Positions 60,557-64,000 of a stretch of 64,000 bases of DNA are shown here, one piece after another. Within the stretch, counting starts at the first letter, position 1. Every line of letters begins with the position of its first letter. The notes beneath the pieces were generated by a model, which made no database searches, was not told the DNA's origin, and saw only the letters and a program-made list of their open reading frames with translations. A program made the position numbers and the translations under genes. This DNA is from Thermohalobaculum sp039033215 (GTDB lineage: Bacteria; Pseudomonadota; Alphaproteobacteria; Rhodobacterales; Rhodobacteraceae), in assembly GCA_039033215.1 (NCBI GenBank), contig JBCCDA010000008.1:6838-70837 (forward strand). Reading direction: 5' to 3'.

Positions 60557-63024
60557 TCGGCCACTCCGGGCTTGAGTGTCATCACCCCCACAGCCCCGGC
60601 TCGGGCATCATCTTTCGAGAGTGACATCGGGATCATGTCACCCCGGGCCCAGATCTCGGAGAGATGGTCGTAATACTTCGAGAACGGATGCCCGCTCTGC
60701 CCCGTCGAGATGACCATCAGCGAGCGATCGAGATCCGCAAAATCGTAGACGACCCTCAGACCCGCCGCGTGGACATTGCGGAACGGATTTTCGCCGCGGC
60801 CGGCGGTCAGCCCGCGCAGCAATGTGTGGTTGCCGCCTCCCGTCTCCTGCTCGATATTGAACAAGAGCCCCAGCGGCTGCACGTATCCGAACGGTGTGTG
60901 ACGGTGAATGGCCACATGTTCGGCCCCCCAGCGCCAGGTGTCGGGCGAAGCCCCATAGTCACGCGATAGGCGCGCGAGCGCATCATCCAACGCGATCGAG
61001 GCGATGTCCTGACAGGTCTCCCTTTCGGGCGTCTTGGTCACGTCGCACCAGATCCCGGCGCCGTCGATGTCGCGAAACACCCTCTCGACGAACAGCGGGC
61101 GTGGCCCCTCGAACGTGTTGAAAAGCGAGCCGAGCTCGTCCTGCGCAAGGCGCCGCGTCAGCGCCCGAAGCCACTCCTTGAAGATCAGGGGTTCCGCCGC
61201 ATGCTGATCCATGGCCCCGTTCCACTCGGCCAGAAGCTCCAGCGCACGGCGGCGTAGCGGATCCTCGACGAGCGGTGTGCCCTCGCGCCACCACAGGTCG
61301 CGAGCTATCAGCGGCAGGACCGCCCGTGCCATTTCCGAAACCGCATCGTTCTGCAGCGCCACGAACCCGTCGCGTGAGTGGAAGCCCCGTGCTCCAAGTT
61401 CTTTCTGGATCCTGTGAATGCGGTAAGGGGGCGCCCAGTCGAAACTGAGGTGTCGGGGATAGTCGGCATCGGTGACCCTGTTGTTGGCATTCGCGACAGC
61501 ACCGTTGGCCGGTCGCAGCACCCGGGGATGCACCTCGAAGGGCCAGAAGCCGTCCCAATCGTTTTGCGGGACTGCCCCGCCCGACGGCACCCGGCCCTGG
61601 CTGAGACTGGTCGGTTGGCGCCGGGGGAGGCGCCCAGCGACAACCATTCCGACACCAGCGCTATCAGCTAGCATCAGGTTCTGCACCGGGGCCACGGCGC
61701 TGGAGGCGGCATCGACCCCTTCCTCCACGGACTGGGCCATCATCACACCAAGTCCCGCCGTCATTGTCGGGTCGTCATCGCTGAGCGCGGTCCATGCCAA
61801 GGCAGTGACGTGGCCCTCCGGCGTGACGAAATTGGCATCGAACTGTCGCCCGGTGAGGACAGGGCCGTGCCGGCTTCTGCGCACAACCTCCGTCTCGGTC
61901 AGTTGGCCGTCGATCTCGATGCGGATCGCCCGGGTCTCGAACGCGGCCCACGACCCATCGGGCAGCAAGTATTCGTCCGGATTGTCGGGGTTCAACCGCT
62001 CAACATAGAGATCCTGATCATCGACGTTCGTTGTCGTCAGACCCCAGGCGAGCTCTTCGTTGCGGCCGATCAGCACAAGCGGCGTACCCGGCAACGTGCC
62101 GCCGATCACGGCCAGTCCGGGGGCCCGCACGGAGGCGAGATACCAGACCGATGGCGCGGAGAGCCAAAGGTGAGGGTCGTTCGCCATCAGCGGCTTGCCG
62201 GAAGCCGTGCGCGTGCCGTCCACCGCCCAGGCGTTCGAGGCGCCCGCCATCTCGGGCCAGGGCGCGATGCCGAAGGCCGCCAGCATCTCGTCCACCTCGC
62301 GGTCCAGTTCCGCGCGGTCGGCCCCAGGCAGTACCACCGTGGGCCGCTTCGGGGCGATGACGGCCGGGATAGGGTAGTCCGGCAGGATGTCTTGAACGCG
62401 TTCTGGCGGGAGTGCCAGCATTGTCCGGGCGCGGCGCACTTCCGTCACGGCGGCACTGGACAGCCGCAGCGCCATCAGCTTCAGGATCGCAAGGCTGTCC
62501 GCTGCCGTCCACGGCGACAGCGCGATCGGGAAGGCGAAGAACTCCGGCGCACCGCGGCCCAGCGCTTCGGTGTTCACGTGCCGAATCCATGCATTCACAC
62601 CCGCCGCATGGGCTTCGAGGATCTTCTGCGTCTCGGGGCTTTGGGCGGCAAGAGACCGTGAAGCGTGGCCGTAGATATCCAACGTCTTGGCAAGCCGGTC
62701 GACCTCCACGGTCCTTGGACCCAGGATCGCCGACAGCCGTCCCTGCGCGGCACGCCGGCTGAGTTCCATCTGCCAGAGCCTGTCCTGCGCCTGCACCAGA
62801 CCAAGCGCAAAGAAGGCATCCGCCTGAGACGATGCCTCGATGTGCGGAACCGCGTGCGCATCCCGCGTGATCGTGACCGGGGCCGCCAGCCCCTCGACCG
62901 TGATCTCTCCCTCGTACTCCGGAAGCGAGCGCGAGATCAGATACCAGGCCATAAGCGCCGCAATCGCGCCGAACGCGACCAATACAACAAAGATCCGCAG
63001 CAGCCATTTCAGGATCGCATTCAT
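60553..63024 (-). CDS. Penicillin acylase family (Ntn-hydrolase) protein
   Basis: An 823-residue protein from ATG 63024; an upstream start at 63117 would add 31 polar residues. One N-terminal helix (LRIFVVLVAFGAIAALMAWYLI) anchors it. The alpha-chain part (VTITRDAHAVPHIEASSQADAFFALGLVQAQDRLWQMEL) precedes the autocatalytic site MAGASNAWAVDG, where Ser263 becomes the N-terminal nucleophile of the beta chain. Later motifs MANDPHLWLSAPSVWYLASV and PVLTGRQF are also of the family. These enzymes hydrolyse amides such as beta-lactam side chains or N-acyl-homoserine lactones; the substrate here is unknown. It is divergent from the right-hand dehydrogenase gene. Confidence 0.92.
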   Translation of the reverse strand: MNAILKWLLRIFVVLVAFGAIAALMAWYLISRSLPEYEGEITVEGLAAPVTITRDAHAVPHIEASSQADAFFALGLVQAQDRLWQMELSRRAAQGRLSAILGPRTVEVDRLAKTLDIYGHASRSLAAQSPETQKILEAHAAGVNAWIRHVNTEALGRGAPEFFAFPIALSPWTAADSLAILKLMALRLSSAAVTEVRRARTMLALPPERVQDILPDYPIPAVIAPKRPTVVLPGADRAELDREVDEMLAAFGIAPWPEMAGASNAWAVDGTRTASGKPLMANDPHLWLSAPSVWYLASVRAPGLAVIGGTLPGTPLVLIGRNEELAWGLTTTNVDDQDLYVERLNPDNPDEYLLPDGSWAAFETRAIRIEIDGQLTETEVVRRSRHGPVLTGRQFDANFVTPEGHVTALAWTALSDDDPTMTAGLGVMMAQSVEEGVDAASSAVAPVQNLMLADSAGVGMVVAGRLPRRQPTSLSQGRVPSGGAVPQNDWDGFWPFEVHPRVLRPANGAVANANNRVTDADYPRHLSFDWAPPYRIHRIQKELGARGFHSRDGFVALQNDAVSEMARAVLPLIARDLWWREGTPLVEDPLRRRALELLAEWNGAMDQHAAEPLIFKEWLRALTRRLAQDELGSLFNTFEGPRPLFVERVFRDIDGAGIWCDVTKTPERETCQDIASIALDDALARLSRDYGASPDTWRWGAEHVAIHRHTPFGYVQPLGLLFNIEQETGGGNHTLLRGLTAGRGENPFRNVHAAGLRVVYDFADLDRSLMVISTGQSGHPFSKYYDHLSEIWARGDMIPMSLSKDDARAGAVGVMTLKPGVAE

Positions 63025-63145
63025 GCCCGGCGGGGTGTCCTTCGCATCTTCGGGCCCGTGCGAGCTTGGTGCTCTTGACCCGAGCTGCGTCATCGCAGAA
63101 GCAGGGCGCGCATTCAACCGAGAGCAGCTATGGGAGGGCGCCGTA

Positions 63146-64000
63146 ATGGCTAAGGTGGCATTTCTGGGACTAGGCGTGATGGGCTATCCGATGGCGGGGC
63201 ACCTCGCCGCCAAGGGCCACGACGTCACAGTCTACAATCGCACCGGCGCGAAGGCCGAGAAATGGGTGGCCGAACACGGCGGCGCCATGGGCCAACATCC
63301 GGTCGAAGCCGTCCAGGGCGCCGAGTTCGTCATGATGTGTCTCGGCAACGACGACGACGTGCGCTCGGTCGTCTATGGCGAGACGGGTGTCCTGGCCGGC
63401 ATGTCCTCGGGCACGATCCTGGTCGACCACACGACAGCGTCCGCCACGCTCGCTCACGAGCTGAACGACAAGGCCGGCGACAAGGGCATCGGGTTCGTCG
63501 ACGCCCCGGTCTCTGGCGGACAAGCAGGGGCCGAGAACGGTCAGCTCGCCATCATGTGCGGCGGGGACGAGGCGACCTATGCCAAGGCCGAAAGCGTGAT
63601 GGACGCATACGCCAAATCCATGAAGCGCCTCGGCGGCACGGGCGCGGGCCAGCTCACCAAGATGGTCAACCAGATCTGTATCGCGGGGCTGGTCCAGGCG
63701 CTGTCCGAGGGGCTCAACTTCGCGGTGAAGGCGGGTCTCGACGGTGAGGCGGTGGTCGAGGCGATCTCCGGCGGTGCGGCGGGATCCTGGCAGATGAACA
63801 ACCGCCACAAGACCATGCTGGCGGACCACTACGACCACGGCTTTGCGGTCGAGTGGATGCGCAAGGATCTCGGCATCGCGTTGGACGAGGCCACGCGCAA
63901 CGGCGCGCGCCTCCCCGTGACCGCGCTGGTCGACCAGTTCTACGGCGAGGTCACGGACATGGGCGGCGCCCGCTGGGACACGTCCAGCCTGATGAAGCGC
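63146..64000 (+). CDS. 3-hydroxyisobutyrate dehydrogenase family protein (partial)
   Basis: The first 285 codons are in the window, and the family has about 290 residues, so only a few are missing. It has the NAD(P) motif VAFLGLGVMGYPMAGHL, the DAPVSGGQAGAENGQLAIMCGG loop, and GGTGAGQLTKMVNQ with the catalytic Lys. This belongs to the beta-hydroxyacid dehydrogenases (3-hydroxyisobutyrate, tartronate semialdehyde, glyoxylate reductases). ATG 63146 lies 9 bases after GGGAGGG. The exact substrate cannot be told from this part. Confidence 0.92.
   Translation, partial: MAKVAFLGLGVMGYPMAGHLAAKGHDVTVYNRTGAKAEKWVAEHGGAMGQHPVEAVQGAEFVMMCLGNDDDVRSVVYGETGVLAGMSSGTILVDHTTASATLAHELNDKAGDKGIGFVDAPVSGGQAGAENGQLAIMCGGDEATYAKAESVMDAYAKSMKRLGGTGAGQLTKMVNQICIAGLVQALSEGLNFAVKAGLDGEAVVEAISGGAAGSWQMNNRHKTMLADHYDHGFAVEWMRKDLGIALDEATRNGARLPVTALVDQFYGEVTDMGGARWDTSSLMKR

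Overview
The window looks like a chromosomal segment of a marine-type alphaproteobacterium, most likely Rhodobacterales (roseobacter-like). That is an inference from the GC-rich, densely packed genes, the many ABC and TRAP importers with Tat-exported binding proteins, the lutABC set, allophanate hydrolase and the style of the YgfZ, RidA and L25 proteins. It carries about 55 protein genes, one clear cobalamin riboswitch, one insertion-sequence fossil and several operator-like repeats. I saw no rRNA, tRNA or CRISPR array.

Layout. (1) 1-7.7 kb, minus strand: a branched-chain-amino-acid-type (Liv) ABC importer operon ordered binding protein, iron-alcohol-dehydrogenase-like protein, AraC regulator, livH, livM, livG and a livF whose frame continues without a stop into a Tm-1-like/UPF0261 domain at the left edge. 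(2) 7.9-17.6 kb: a LysR regulator divergent from a dipeptide-type ABC importer with a fused two-domain ATPase, followed by allophanate hydrolase (AtzF), a RidA-family protein and a convergent amidase; this looks like uptake and breakdown of a urea- or amide-type nitrogen compound. (3) 17.6-21.3 kb: a decayed IS6-family transposase, a CocE/NonD-type hydrolase and a LysE-family exporter. (4) 21.4-26.7 kb, minus strand: a second Nik/Opp-type ABC importer whose leader contains a textbook cobalamin riboswitch, a palindromic operator-like site and a small translationally coupled ORF. I read it as a B12-controlled cobalt (or cobalt-chelate, or corrinoid) importer, and it is the most interesting system here. 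(5) 27.4-33.9 kb: an Old Yellow Enzyme, lutCBA for lactate oxidation divergent from a TauE/SafE-type permease, a small winged-helix-like protein and ribosomal protein L25.

(6) 33.9-42.8 kb, minus strand: a tightly overlapping membrane operon (DUF4129-like, DUF4350, MoxR ATPase, DUF58, SpoIIM-like, RDD, two paralogous membrane proteins, DUF547), a widespread but functionally unclear MoxR/DUF58 module. (7) 42.9-47.6 kb: an MFS transporter, an NAD-dependent epimerase, an array of five 11-bp repeats, a DUF2834 protein, a PHB-depolymerase-like esterase and a fumarylacetoacetate-hydrolase-family protein. (8) 47.8-54.1 kb: a TRAP importer of the 2-oxoacid/chloroaromatic type with two paralogous binding proteins separated by strong hairpins, a long small permease, and a large permease carrying a C-terminal coiled-coil extension of about 320 residues. 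(9) 54.2-64 kb: a SABATH-like methyltransferase, a TPR protein, a YeeZ-like epimerase, YgfZ, a glycosyltransferase/TIGR04282 pair, a CoA-transferase with rearranged domains, a penicillin-acylase-family enzyme and a 3-hydroxyisobutyrate-dehydrogenase-family reductase running off the right edge.

The unifying theme is nutrient scavenging: two dipeptide-type ABC importers, one Liv-type ABC importer and one TRAP importer lie within 64 kb, each next to enzymes or control elements that hint at its substrate.
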